From Corynebacterium simulans (GTDB lineage: Bacteria > Actinomycetota > Actinomycetes > Mycobacteriales > Mycobacteriaceae): 64,000 bases of DNA. The notes below the pieces were generated by a model that saw nothing but the letters and a program-made list of their open reading frames with translations, was not told where the DNA came from and searched no databases. The first letter of the stretch is position 1. Every line of letters begins with the position of its first letter. This document shows, piece by piece, positions 35,257 to 44,220 of the stretch. Where the stretch lies: NCBI RefSeq assembly GCF_001586215.1, contig NZ_CP014634.1, positions 1,116,001 to 1,180,000 on the forward strand, read 5' to 3'. The translations under genes and the position numbers were made by a program.

Positions 35257-38220
35257 CTACTTGCGGCTGCCTGCCTTGACCACGTTCTTAGTGCCTGGCG
35301 AAGGCTTCTTCGCCGTCGACTTCTTCGTGGATTTCTTGGTTGCCTTCTTCGTGGATTTCTTAGTCGATTTTTTGGTCGACTTCTTACCAGCCTTCTTGGT
35401 GGTCTTCTTCTTACCACCATCCGCGGCTTCCTTGGCACGGCGTTCGGACAACAGCTCGTTGGCACGGGCGTCGGTAAGCGTTGCGGGATCGTCGCCGCGG
35501 CGCAACGAAGCATTCGTGGTGCCGTCGGTGACGTACGGGCCAAAGCGGCCATCCTTGACGGACATCGGCTTGCCGGAGACGTCATTGTCACCCAGCTGCT
35601 TCAGCGGCGGCTGCGCGGCGGCGCGGCCACGGCGCTTCGGCTCCGCGTAGATGCGGCGCGCCTCGTCCAAGGTGATGGAGAAGATCTGCTCTTCGTTAGC
35701 CAGCGAGCGGGAATCGCTGCCCTTCTTCAGGTACGGGCCATAGCGGCCATTCTGTGCGGTGATGACCTCGTTATCGGAAGGATCCACGCCCACCTCACGC
35801 GGCAGGGAAAGCAGCTGCAGGGCCTGCTCCAGGGTGACCGAAGAAGGCTCCATGGAGCTAAACAGCGAAGCGGTGCCAGGCTTGAGCTTTTCGTCGATGT
35901 ACTCGGCGATGCGCTTTTCCTTCTGCTTTTCCGCAGTCTTGGTCTCCCAGTTCTTGGCGCGCTTGCCTTCCTCGGCGCGCTGCTTATCCTCAGCCTCGCG
36001 CTCCTGCTTGACCACCTCGAGGGCCTCGGCCTCAGCCTTCTCGCGCTCATCCTCGCGCACCTGCTCGGTGACATACGGGCCGAAGCGGCCTTCCTTGGCC
36101 ACGATCATGCGGCCATTGGCGGGGTTCTCACCCAGCTCGCGGCCGCCCTGCGGGGTGGCAAAGAGCTTCTCAGCGAGCTCTTCACCCAGCTCATCCGGGG
36201 TGGTGGTCTCAGAAAGGTTGGCGCGCTGATACTCCGGTGTGCCGTCCTCGGCCGTGCCCACCACGCGCTCGATGTACGGGCCATAGCGGCCGACGCGCAC
36301 GAAGACGTCGCGGCCTTCCGAGTCGGTGTAGAGCAGCAAGGAGTTGACCTTGCGAGCGTCGATGGCCTCAAGGTTGATATCGATAAGGGACTTCAAGCCG
36401 CCGTGGCGCGCGATGGAATCCGCCTTCTGCTCCTTGGCCTCAGCATTGCCGAAGTAGAAGCCCTTGAGCCATTCGGTACCGTTCTCGTTACCAGCGGCAA
36501 TCGCGTCGAGCTCGTCTTCCATCGAGGAAGTAAAGTCATAATCCACCAGCTCGGTGAAGTTGTCTTCCATCAGGCCGATGACCGCGAAGGCAACCCAAGA
36601 TGGCACAAGCGCGTTGCCGCGCGAGAGCACGTAGCCGCGGTCCTGGATGGTCTTGATGATGGAGGCATAGGTGGAAGGACGGCCAATGCCCAAATCTTCC
36701 ATCTTCTTAACCAGGCTGGCCTCGGTATAGCGCGCCGGCGGGTTGGTGGAGTGACCGTCAGCGGAAACTTCCTGGGAGGCCAGCGCGTCGCCCTCGTCGA
36801 GGTGCGGCAGGCGGGACTCACCGTCGGAATTCTTGTTAGCCACGTCCTCGTAGGCCTTCAGGAAGCCCGGGAAGGTAATGGTGCGGCCGGTGGCAGAAAA
36901 CTCAACGTCCTGCGCGCCCTCGGCGGTCTTCGCATTCGCAGCCACCGTGACCTTCATGGAGGTTCCCTTGGCATCTGCCATCTGGGAGGCCACGGTGCGC
37001 TTCCAAATCAACTCGTAGAGCTTGAACTCTTCGGCATCGAGGCGGCTCGACAGCTCGCCCGGGGTGGCAAACTTTTCGCCCGCCGGGCGGATCGCCTCGT
37101 GGGCCTCCTGAGAGTTTTTCACCTTGCGGTCATAGATACGCGGGGAATCAGCGACATACTCCGCGCCAAAGATGGAGCTAGCCGCGCCACGCGCCGCGTT
37201 CAGGCCCTGCTTAGACAGCGAGGTCGAGTCGGTACGCATGTAGGTGATGTGACCGTTTTCGTAAAGACGCTGCGCAATGCGCATAGTGCGCTCGGAGGTG
37301 TAGTGCAGGCGGCGGCCCGCCTCTTGCTGCAGGGTCGAGGTCATAAACGGCGCATAAGGCTTGCGGGTATATGGCTTGTGCTCGACGCTTGTGACGGAGA
37401 AAGCGGCGCCTTTCAGGGCGTCGGCAAGCGCCTGTGCGTGCGCCTGCTTGACGACGACCACCTCGTCGCCCTTGAGCTTGCCCGAATCATCGAAGTCACG
37501 GCCTAGGGCAACACGCTTGCCGTCGATGGCGGTCAGACGAGCATCGAAAACTTCCTTCGCCTCAGCCTTCTCGCTGTGCAGGCGAGCGGTAAGATCCCAG
37601 TACTCGGCGGAGATGAACGCCATGCGCTCACGCTCACGCTCGACGATGACGCGGGTGGCAACGGACTGCACGCGGCCGGCAGAAAGGCGCGGCATGACCT
37701 TCTTCCACAGCACCGGCGAAACCTCGTAGCCATAAAGGCGGTCCAGGATGCGGCGGGTTTCCTGCGCATCGATCAGGTTCTCGTCGAGCTCACGGGTGTT
37801 TTCTGCCGCCTCCAAGATGGCGGACTTGGTGATCTCGTTGAAGACCATGCGGCGCACCGGCACCTTTGGCTTAAGCACCTCAAGCAGGTGCCACGCAATC
37901 GCCTCACCCTCGCGGTCGGGGTCTGTTGCGAGATAGAGCTGATCGCACTGCTTCAGCTTGGCTTTAAGGTCAGCGACCTTCTTCTTTTTGTCCTGGCTAA
38001 TGACATAGAGCGGGGTGAAGTCATCCTCGGGGTTGACGCCGAGGCGCGCCCAGGATTCTTTCTTGTACTTCACCGGGACGTCGGCGGCGCCACGTGGGAG
38101 ATCACGAATGTGTCCCACGGAGGCCTCAACAATGTAATTGTCGCCTAGGTAGGGCTGGATCTTCTTAGCCTTCGTCGCCGACTCGACGATGACCAGGGTT
38201 TTCCCGGCTACTTCTGCCAC
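35257..38220 (-). CDS. topA: DNA topoisomerase I
   Basis: This type IA topoisomerase of 987 aa relaxes negative supercoils. It has an N-terminal Toprim domain (KTLVIVESATKAKKIQPYLG, YLATDPDREGEAIAWHL), the catalytic tyrosine near residue 325 in HITYMRTDSTSLS, and GIGRPSTYASIIKTIQDRGY. Actinobacterial C-terminal repeats follow, recognisable by recurring GPYV/GRFGPY (GRYGPYIERV, GRFGPYVTEQ, GRYGPYLKKG, GRFGPYVTDG). The last ~55 residues are a lysine tail of repeated KKSTKK units, which in actinobacteria aids DNA binding. Start ATG 38220 lies behind AAAGGGATGAAG. Confidence 0.96.
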   Translation of the reverse strand: MAEVAGKTLVIVESATKAKKIQPYLGDNYIVEASVGHIRDLPRGAADVPVKYKKESWARLGVNPEDDFTPLYVISQDKKKKVADLKAKLKQCDQLYLATDPDREGEAIAWHLLEVLKPKVPVRRMVFNEITKSAILEAAENTRELDENLIDAQETRRILDRLYGYEVSPVLWKKVMPRLSAGRVQSVATRVIVERERERMAFISAEYWDLTARLHSEKAEAKEVFDARLTAIDGKRVALGRDFDDSGKLKGDEVVVVKQAHAQALADALKGAAFSVTSVEHKPYTRKPYAPFMTSTLQQEAGRRLHYTSERTMRIAQRLYENGHITYMRTDSTSLSKQGLNAARGAASSIFGAEYVADSPRIYDRKVKNSQEAHEAIRPAGEKFATPGELSSRLDAEEFKLYELIWKRTVASQMADAKGTSMKVTVAANAKTAEGAQDVEFSATGRTITFPGFLKAYEDVANKNSDGESRLPHLDEGDALASQEVSADGHSTNPPARYTEASLVKKMEDLGIGRPSTYASIIKTIQDRGYVLSRGNALVPSWVAFAVIGLMEDNFTELVDYDFTSSMEDELDAIAAGNENGTEWLKGFYFGNAEAKEQKADSIARHGGLKSLIDINLEAIDARKVNSLLLYTDSEGRDVFVRVGRYGPYIERVVGTAEDGTPEYQRANLSETTTPDELGEELAEKLFATPQGGRELGENPANGRMIVAKEGRFGPYVTEQVREDEREKAEAEALEVVKQEREAEDKQRAEEGKRAKNWETKTAEKQKEKRIAEYIDEKLKPGTASLFSSMEPSSVTLEQALQLLSLPREVGVDPSDNEVITAQNGRYGPYLKKGSDSRSLANEEQIFSITLDEARRIYAEPKRRGRAAAQPPLKQLGDNDVSGKPMSVKDGRFGPYVTDGTTNASLRRGDDPATLTDARANELLSERRAKEAADGGKKKTTKKAGKKSTKKSTKKSTKKATKKSTKKSTAKKPSPGTKNVVKAGSRK

Positions 38221-38577
38221 TCGACTTCATCCCTTTCGATGATGCGATCACTTGTCGCTCACACGTTGCTTTCTACAACGGTTATACAACGCCCTTTGTT
38301 CACGCTACGTTAAACGAGCACGATCAAAAGGCAATTGAGCAATAGCGTACAGAAGTTCTTTTACTCTGTACTTATTAGGGCAGCTGCGCTGCCTTACCTG
38401 CCGCCTTTAGATATGCACGGTTATACTGGACGCTTTGTAACGTACTGCGGCATCGGGCTGTTAGAAGTAGGCGAATGGCAGAGCCTTTCGACCACAGCAA
38501 CAGCACTGCTTTGCCACAGTAACTGGGCACAGTAACAGGCACAGTAACACGAATCGCGTATCCGATGGGGAGGAATG
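38221..38577. promoter_or_regulatory. Divergent topA/dedA promoter region with tandem repeats
   Basis: The 357-bp gap contains no convincing gene. On the plus strand TATACT (38422-38427) is a good -10 candidate. Close to dedA three direct copies of CACAGTAAC start at 38515, 38528 and 38540 (13- and 12-bp periods), ending about 18 bp before the GGGGAGG ribosome-binding site. On the minus strand the topA side has TGTATAAC near 38285. Confidence 0.5.
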
Positions 38578-39207
38578 ATGATTGCATCCGTCACCGCATG
38601 GATCGAAGTAGTCATGCTAACCCAATGGGTATACCCGCTGGTAGGAACATTGATTTTCCTCGATTGTTTCTTCCCAGTGCTGCCTTCAGAGATCCCGCTC
38701 AACATGGTTGGAGCATGGTCGGCCTCGCAGGGCTACCCGCACATCCCCATGATGTTCTTCGTGGCAATTCTGGCCGCCATCGTGGGCGATAACCTGTGCT
38801 TCCTGCTCGGCACCCGCCTGATGACGCTAGTCAATCGCGTCCAGAAGGGCACCAAGGCCTACGAGGGCCTGGCTTGGGTCAAGCGCAACATGCGCCGCGG
38901 CGGTGGCGCGGCGATTATCATCGCCCGCTTTATCCCTTCGGCCCGCCTTTTCATGACCATCCTGTTGGGCTCGATGCGCTATCCCTGGCCGCTGTTTTTC
39001 TTCTTCGACATCATCGGCGTCAGCATCTGGGCCGCACAGGCGCTGGCCATTGGCTTCGTGGGTGGCAAGGCCTTCTCGGATTCTCCCGCCGTGGCGATGA
39101 TTGTCAGCATCATCGCCGCCGTCATCATCGGCTTTGGCCTGCAAAAGGCCCAGAATGCGGTGCTCGAGTGGTGGGATACTCGCCGCGGATATGCAGAAAC
39201 CCCTTAA
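38578..39207 (+). CDS. DedA/SNARE-associated family membrane protein
   Basis: The 209-aa protein belongs to the DedA family of flippase-like membrane proteins involved in undecaprenyl-phosphate or lipid recycling. It has the N-terminal segment FPVLPSEIPLNMVGAWSASQ, an internal GDNLCFLLGTRL, the conserved ARFIPSARLFMTILLGSMRYP and about five helices. Two ATGs stand in tandem (38575, 38578); the second has better spacing to GGGGAGG. A bidirectional hairpin overlaps its stop codon. Confidence 0.88.
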   Translation: MIASVTAWIEVVMLTQWVYPLVGTLIFLDCFFPVLPSEIPLNMVGAWSASQGYPHIPMMFFVAILAAIVGDNLCFLLGTRLMTLVNRVQKGTKAYEGLAWVKRNMRRGGGAAIIIARFIPSARLFMTILLGSMRYPWPLFFFFDIIGVSIWAAQALAIGFVGGKAFSDSPAVAMIVSIIAAVIIGFGLQKAQNAVLEWWDTRRGYAETP

Positions 39208-39228
39208 GCCTTTAAAGGCTTAAAGGGG
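39200..39228. terminator. Bidirectional terminator dedA / cspA
   Basis: CCCTTAAGCCTTT and AAAGGCTTAAAGGGG form a nearly complete stem between convergent dedA and cspA, overlapping the dedA stop codon. Confidence 0.7.
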
Positions 39229-39256
39229 CCGTGTGTGAGCTTTTAAACGCTGCGTT

Positions 39257-39460
39257 CTAAAGGGCGGTGACGTTCTGGGCCTGCAGACCCTTTTGACCTT
39301 CGGCGACCTCGAAGGAAACCTTCTGGTTTTCCTCCAGGGTGCGAAAACCGCTGCCCTGAATCTCGGAGTAGTGAACGAAGATGTCGCCGGAGCCATCTTC
39401 CATCTCGATAAAGCCGTAGCCCTTTTCTGCGTTGAAGAACTTGACGGTGCCTTGTGCCAT
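39257..39460 (-). CDS. cspA: Cold-shock protein CspA
   Basis: The 67-aa single cold-shock domain starts [20 protein letters not shown] and carries the RNA-binding motifs GYGFIE (RNP1 type) and DIFVHYSEI (RNP2 type). It should act as an RNA chaperone. The ATG at 39460 is clear from family length; upstream in-frame codons belong to the 5' leader. The untranslated leader toward the divergent helicase gene is roughly 100 nt or more, as often seen for cold-shock genes. Confidence 0.95.
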   Translation of the reverse strand: MAQGTVKFFNAEKGYGFIEMEDGSGDIFVHYSEIQGSGFRTLEENQKVSFEVAEGQKGLQAQNVTAL

Positions 39461-39646
39461 GGTGTTTAACCTTCTATGTAAGTGTCTACTAGTAGTGGAC
39501 AAAATGGATTGTGGAAAACAAATCTTCGCCAGCACTAACCAAAAGAAAAACACTGAGCCAAGAATTTATCGGCCTAGCACCCAGTGTGGCACGTTTGGTT
39601 AGCTGGCGATAGCTCGCCACGTAAATCTTTTTAGAAAGGGGGTAGC

Positions 39647-42010
39647 GTGCCCAACCCCCTCGGCCAAGAATTAGTCGAGCTGCTGCAACGCCGCTTCGAT
39701 GAAACAACGTTTACTTCCGTCACCACTTTAGAGGCAAAACCTGCCCAATTCGGTCCGTGGCCAGATTGGGTTTTGCCGGGGCTTAAAACCTATTTGCAGG
39801 GCCATGACGTGGCAAAGCTTTATTCGCACCAGGTTAAAGTGGCCGAAGAAGCATGGCGGGGCAACGACGTCGTGGTCGCCACCGGCACTTCCTCCGGCAA
39901 ATCTTTAGGCTACCTACTTCCCATCCTGACCAGGCTGGCGGAAGAGCCCACCGCGTGCGCTTTGTATATCACCCCCACTAAGGCGTTGGGCTCGGATCAG
40001 CTGCACGCGGTTTTGCAGATGTGCCGTGAGATTGAGCAGTTGCGTGGTGTGGTCGCGGCGCCTTATGACGGCGATACGCCCACCGAATCCAGAGCCGGCA
40101 TCCGGGACGACGCGCGCTTTATCTTTTCGAATCCAGACATGATCCACATGTCGATGCTGGCCTCGCATCAACGCTGGGCGCGTTTCTTGCGGCACTTGCG
40201 CTTCATCGTCGTAGATGAGTGCCACTCCTATCGGGGAGTATTTGGTGCGAATGTGGCGCTGGTTTTACGCCGCTTGCTGCGCTTATGCGAGCACTATGGC
40301 GCGCATCCGGTGGTGATTTCTGCCTCGGCCACGATGAAGGACCCAGCACTGCATGCGCAGCGCCTTACCGGGCGTGAGACGGTTGCGGTCACAGAAGACG
40401 GCGCGCCCACGGGCGCGCGGACGGTGGCTCTTTGCGAGCCCGGGTTCATCGATGGCGCGGAGGGCGAAAATGGCGCTCCCGTGCGCTATGCCGCAACCAC
40501 CGAGTCGGCTGGGATGATGGCGACTTTGGTGGCAGAAGGCGCCCGCACTCTTACCTTTGTGCGTTCCCGGCGCGCCGCGGAGACGGTGGCCTTGCGCACC
40601 GCGGAGGAGCTATCTGGTTCCCTCGGACGTCCCGATTTCGCCCGTCGCATCGCGGCTTATCGGGCGGGTTACTTAGCTGAGGACCGGCGCAAGTTAGAAC
40701 ACGCGCTTGACGACGGCACGCTGCTCGGCGTCGCCACCACCTCCGCGCTGGAGCTAGGCATTGACGTCGGCGGCCTTGATGCCGTGGTCATTGCGGGCTT
40801 TCCGGGAACGGTGGCTAGCTTCTGGCAGCAGGCGGGCCGCGCGGGAAGACGCGGGCAAGGCTCCGTGGTGGTCTTGGTCGCGCGCGACGAGCCGATGGAT
40901 ACCTACTTGGTGAATCATTCGGAGGCCCTGCTGGGAAGGCCGGTGGAGGCCAGCGTGTTTAACCCGGCAAATCCCTATATCTTGTTCGGCCATGTCTATT
41001 GCGCGGCGGTGGAAAAGCCACTGCAAGATGCGGAGATCGCCCAGCTGGGTGCGCAGGAGGTTGTCCATTCCTTGGCGGAGCGCGGGCTGTTGCGACGCCG
41101 CGACCGTGGCTGGTTTGCAGCGCCCATCCCGGCGGGCGAAGAGCTCACCCCAGAGACCGCACACTCGGCGGTATCGTTGCGCGGCGGCGCAGGCGAGGAA
41201 GTGATGATCGTGGATTCTTCCGACGGCCGCCTGCTTGGCACCATCGACGCTGGACGCGCCGCCAGCCAGGTCCACCCCGGCGCGGTGTATCTGCATCAGG
41301 GCGAAAGCTTCGTGATTGAGCAGCTGCACTTCGCGGACTACCTGGCGCTGGCAATGCCGGAGACGCCGGAATATACAACGACCCCGCGCTCGACTACGGA
41401 TATCCGCATCGTGCGCGAGGCCGATGAGCTCATCAACTATGCGCCGGGTCTGTGGGTGGCCAACGTAGAAGTGGAAGTAGTCGACCAAGTAACCGGCTAC
41501 CAGGTGCGCCTGCCCGACGGCACGGTTGGCGATGACATTCCGCTGGACATGCCGCAGCAGCGCCTGCACACCCGTGCGGTGGCCTACACCATTGATCCGC
41601 TGGCGCTTGCAGCAATGGGTGTGAGCGCCGCCGATACTCCGGGCACTCTGCACGCGGCGGAGCACGCCGCGATTGGCCTGCTACCGCTGATTGCTACCTG
41701 CGATAGGTGGGATATCGGCGGCGTGTCCACGGCGCAGCATGCGGATACTGGTCTTCCTACGGTCTTTGTTTACGATGGTCACCCGGGCGGCGCCGGCTTT
41801 GCCGATGAAGGCTTCCGCCGCTTCCCGGAGTGGATAGCCACCACGTATGAAACGGTGGTTTCTTGCCCGTGCGAGGCAGGCTGCCCCTCGTGCGTGCAGT
41901 CACCAAAGTGCGGCAACGGCAACAACCCGCTGGATAAGGCCGGTGCCATTAAGTTGCTTGGTGCACTGGTGACGATGACGCAGTCAGGGCCCATGCCCAC
42001 CGAGACCTAG
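39647..42010 (+). CDS. DEAD/DEAH helicase, Hrq1/MrfA/SftH type with DUF1998
   Basis: The 787-aa superfamily 2 helicase has Walker A ATGTSSGKSLGYLLP (about residues 77-91), a DECH box (FIVVDECHSYRG, near 190), SASATM, and the C-lobe motifs LGVATTSALELGIDVGGLD and QQAGRAGRRGQGS. The C-terminal DUF1998 domain has the four-cysteine cluster CPCEAGCPSCVQSPKCGNGNNPLDK that binds metal in MrfA. Relatives act in DNA repair (B. subtilis MrfA, yeast Hrq1, mycobacterial SftH/Rv3649). Start GTG 39647 follows AAAGGGGG. Its end overlaps the convergent TadE-like gene by 4 bp. Confidence 0.92.
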   Translation: MPNPLGQELVELLQRRFDETTFTSVTTLEAKPAQFGPWPDWVLPGLKTYLQGHDVAKLYSHQVKVAEEAWRGNDVVVATGTSSGKSLGYLLPILTRLAEEPTACALYITPTKALGSDQLHAVLQMCREIEQLRGVVAAPYDGDTPTESRAGIRDDARFIFSNPDMIHMSMLASHQRWARFLRHLRFIVVDECHSYRGVFGANVALVLRRLLRLCEHYGAHPVVISASATMKDPALHAQRLTGRETVAVTEDGAPTGARTVALCEPGFIDGAEGENGAPVRYAATTESAGMMATLVAEGARTLTFVRSRRAAETVALRTAEELSGSLGRPDFARRIAAYRAGYLAEDRRKLEHALDDGTLLGVATTSALELGIDVGGLDAVVIAGFPGTVASFWQQAGRAGRRGQGSVVVLVARDEPMDTYLVNHSEALLGRPVEASVFNPANPYILFGHVYCAAVEKPLQDAEIAQLGAQEVVHSLAERGLLRRRDRGWFAAPIPAGEELTPETAHSAVSLRGGAGEEVMIVDSSDGRLLGTIDAGRAASQVHPGAVYLHQGESFVIEQLHFADYLALAMPETPEYTTTPRSTTDIRIVREADELINYAPGLWVANVEVEVVDQVTGYQVRLPDGTVGDDIPLDMPQQRLHTRAVAYTIDPLALAAMGVSAADTPGTLHAAEHAAIGLLPLIATCDRWDIGGVSTAQHADTGLPTVFVYDGHPGGAGFADEGFRRFPEWIATTYETVVSCPCEAGCPSCVQSPKCGNGNNPLDKAGAIKLLGALVTMTQSGPMPTET

Positions 42011-42330
42011 ACCGGACCAGCCCGAGCCACCGCCTCCACGCGCCTCACGGCGACAGTGACGATGACATCGCGCTCGATCACGCGGCACTGCCTAACACTG
42101 GAGTTGTTGTGCTGCGCGGTCTCCCGCGCCGCGGCACACCCGTCTTGGCCTTTTGCGTGTTCCCACGCGGCCGCCACCGCCGACATGTCGGCGGCAACCT
42201 GCGCCTCATGGCGCGCTGCCACGCGGCTGGCCACGGTGACAACAACCAAGAGGAGGGAGACGATGGCAACGATGATCCCCGCATTAACCACGGTGGCATA
42301 GCCAGCCTCAGCGTCTTTGCGGCACATCAC
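42007..42330 (-). CDS. TadE-like protein of the helicase/secretion neighbourhood
   Basis: The 107-aa product begins MMCRKDAEAGYATVVNAGII. A polar head with a GYATV cleavage-like site precedes a hydrophobic helix (GIIVAIVSLLLVVVTVA), then a periplasmic part with two cysteines (DGCAAA, RQCRVI) likely to pair. It corresponds to Rv3654c-type pseudopilins and is the last gene of the Tad locus, overlapping the previous gene by 4 bp and the helicase stop by 4 bp. Confidence 0.82.
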   Translation of the reverse strand: MMCRKDAEAGYATVVNAGIIVAIVSLLLVVVTVASRVAARHEAQVAADMSAVAAAWEHAKGQDGCAAARETAQHNNSSVRQCRVIERDVIVTVAVRRVEAVARAGPV

Positions 42331-42671
42331 TGCCCGCCTCCCGCCGAACCCGCTATCTCGGCCGGAAACACTGCCTGCGCTTTCATCTCCCCCAACGGCG
42401 AGCGCACGGTGGCTTGTGCGGTGACGAGGCCACCCCTTTCAGCGATGTCGACGCTTACTTTCTCCTGGGAGTAGTCCTCGCCTATCGCATAGGCACGCGC
42501 AGCGGCACCGGCGGCGTCGACAGCCGCCAGGTGGGCCGCCATCGTCGCGACACCCGCAACGGCACCGGCTGCAACGATGACCAAAGAGCTCAAGCCGAGG
42601 GCTGCCTCAATGGTGACCGAACCAGTGTCGCCGCTAAGGCGCCGAACGATGTGAAGATAACAGCGCCGCAT
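42327..42671 (-). CDS. TadE-family minor pseudopilin
   Basis: The 114-aa product has a short positively charged head, GSVTIEAALGLSSLVIVAAG with the conserved pilin-type Glu at +5 of the hydrophobic stretch, and a periplasmic domain ending EIAGSAGGGQ. It matches Rv3655c-type TadE proteins. It follows the pilin gene by 3 bp and overlaps the next gene by 4 bp. Confidence 0.82.
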   Translation of the reverse strand: MRRCYLHIVRRLSGDTGSVTIEAALGLSSLVIVAAGAVAGVATMAAHLAAVDAAGAAARAYAIGEDYSQEKVSVDIAERGGLVTAQATVRSPLGEMKAQAVFPAEIAGSAGGGQ

Positions 42672-42674
42672 TGT

Positions 42675-42866
42675 TTAACCCGGAGTGTTAGACAAAGCGT
42701 CAGTGATGATGGATTCGATAGCGTCTGGCACCTGGCCGCCGTTGATGACGGCATAGAGCACAGCCGCAAGGGCCGCAGCGGCCAGCGAACCCATGGCGTA
42801 TTCGATGGTGGACATACCGTCGTCATTCTTGAAAGCGGTATTAATCTGAGCAGCAATCTTGTGCAT
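42675..42866 (-). CDS. Flp-type pilin (DUF4244-like)
   Basis: The 63-aa product starts MHKIAAQINTAFKNDDG followed by MSTIEYAMGSLAAAALAAVL, the class III leader and hydrophobic segment of Flp pilins (cleavage before or near STIEYA, Glu+5). It ends in a short polar tail. It is the major structural subunit candidate of the Tad system (Rv3656c-type). The ATG at 42866 has the ribosome-binding site AAGGAAAGGAAG. The in-frame upstream sequence belongs to the tadC gene and is not part of it. Confidence 0.88.
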   Translation of the reverse strand: MHKIAAQINTAFKNDDGMSTIEYAMGSLAAAALAAVLYAVINGGQVPDAIESIITDALSNTPG

Positions 42867-42919
42867 GTTCTCTTCCTTTCCTTGTGGGTGAATTGAGGTG
42901 AAAAATGTGTGGTTTACGG

Positions 42920-43450
42920 TTACAACAATTGGGAGCCGAGGCTTAAAATCACCGGCACCAATCCCAGGACTATGAAGGCTGGGAGGAAGCACACTGCCAG
43001 CGGCAGCGCGATGAATACCCCGGCGCGCTCTGCCCGAGCGGTTGCATGAGCTGTGGCTTCCGCCCGCAAGGTTTCGACTAGGCGATGACAGCCCGCGGCA
43101 ATCGCCGCACCCGATTCCCCGGAAAGCTCCAGTAATCCGGCGAGATCTTCGAGTTGCGGCTGTGCACGCAGCACGTCCACGGCAGCGGCCAGCGGAGCGC
43201 CCACGCCCAGCAGCGTCGCCGCTTCCTTCCAGGCAGCGCACGCGCTTGTCGACGCCACGCCTGCCAAGGCCTCACGTACCGACAGCCCTGCCTCCACGCA
43301 GGCGGCGAAGAGCTCTAGGTCGGCGGCCACATCGAGCGGTGCCGGCTGCTTTCCGGGGCCATCCCGCGGAGTCTTGGGCCGCACGATCCGACGCAGCGGC
43401 GCGCTCGTGGGAATGCACAGTGCAAGAGCCAGGCAAAGATAAGTCAGCAT
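42920..43450 (-). CDS. tadC: TadC-like type II/IV secretion membrane protein
   Basis: The 176-aa product starts MLTYLCLALALCIPTSAPLR. It has a GspF-type cytoplasmic domain (LELFAACVEAGLSVREALAG, LAGLLELSGESGAAIAAG) and a C-terminal membrane helix (GVFIALPLAVCFLPAFIVLG). ATG 43450 overlaps tadB by 7 bp, and a longer frame upstream is only the shadow of tadB. It corresponds to Rv3657c. Together with TadB it should form the inner-membrane platform of the pilus machine. Confidence 0.85.
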   Translation of the reverse strand: MLTYLCLALALCIPTSAPLRRIVRPKTPRDGPGKQPAPLDVAADLELFAACVEAGLSVREALAGVASTSACAAWKEAATLLGVGAPLAAAVDVLRAQPQLEDLAGLLELSGESGAAIAAGCHRLVETLRAEATAHATARAERAGVFIALPLAVCFLPAFIVLGLVPVILSLGSQLL

Positions 43451-44220
43451 GCCGTCGCGCTCCTTAAGATGTAGCGCGACCACGCAAACCCGCCGCAGGC
43501 CAGGCCAACCCCTATGACGAGAAGAAGGCCACCAAGTCCGCCTCCTAAAAGCAGCCCCAGCGAATCCGCGCCCATCGCGCCTCCCATGGCGATGCCGGCC
43601 AACGGCAGACATGCCAGGATAAGCGCGGTGGCCTGCGGACCTTGCAGAGAAGACTCCGTGGATTGCGCATGCCGGCGGGCCGCATCCAACTGGGATTGGG
43701 CTTGCTCCACCAGCCCCGCCAGCGCCACGCCGTGCAAAGAAGAGAGCCGAATGACGTGGCCTAGCCGCACCACCGCCGGTTCCGTGGCCGCAACGAGCGG
43801 ACCGTGGATGGCCCCACCGTGGGCGGCCATGCCTGCCGCAGTGCGCAGCGGCACGAGCACGGCGGCGGGGCAATCCGCAGGTAGCGCTTCCACGCCACGC
43901 TTTAGGGCACCGGCCGTCGTAGCACCGGCCCGCAGATCCGCAGAGACCGTGCCCAGGAACGTGGCGAGTTCTTTGCGGGCGCGCCGGGACCTCCGCGCGG
44001 AGTTGATATCCCGCAGGTACCACACCGCGCAGGCAACGACGCAGAGCACTGCGAGGGCGACGCTTAAGCGGCCAAAGACGTAAAAGCACAGCCCACCACA
44101 AAAGACGATTGGCCCAATCAAAAGCGTCGGGACACGCTTGCGCCCTTCCGTTTGATGCAAGCGCCGCGCGGCGGATGGTTGCGCTAAAAGCGCAGCTAAA
44201 GCCAGAAGTATAAAAGTCAT
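43444..44220 (-). CDS. tadB: TadB-like type II/IV secretion membrane protein
   Basis: The 258-aa product has N-terminal membrane segments (MTFILLALAALLAQ, LLIGPIVFCGGLCFYVFG), a GspF-like cytoplasmic region (ELATFLGTVSADLRAGATTA, LSSLHGVALAGLVEQAQ) and C-terminal helices rich in glycine (LLLGGGLGGLLLVIGVGLA). It corresponds to Rv3658c. It overlaps tadA by 4 bp at its start. Confidence 0.86.
   Translation of the reverse strand: MTFILLALAALLAQPSAARRLHQTEGRKRVPTLLIGPIVFCGGLCFYVFGRLSVALAVLCVVACAVWYLRDINSARRSRRARKELATFLGTVSADLRAGATTAGALKRGVEALPADCPAAVLVPLRTAAGMAAHGGAIHGPLVAATEPAVVRLGHVIRLSSLHGVALAGLVEQAQSQLDAARRHAQSTESSLQGPQATALILACLPLAGIAMGGAMGADSLGLLLGGGLGGLLLVIGVGLACGGFAWSRYILRSATAC

Noticed and set aside
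35191-37506. 771-codon plus-strand ORF opposite topA
   Set aside because: Antisense shadow caused by GC-rich codon bias. It consists of low-complexity Leu/Arg/Gly sequence and the topA frame is unmistakable.
42867-43241. Long N-terminal extension of the Flp pilin frame
   Set aside because: It runs back through tadC in another frame. The pilin leader starts at 42866 with a good ribosome-binding site.
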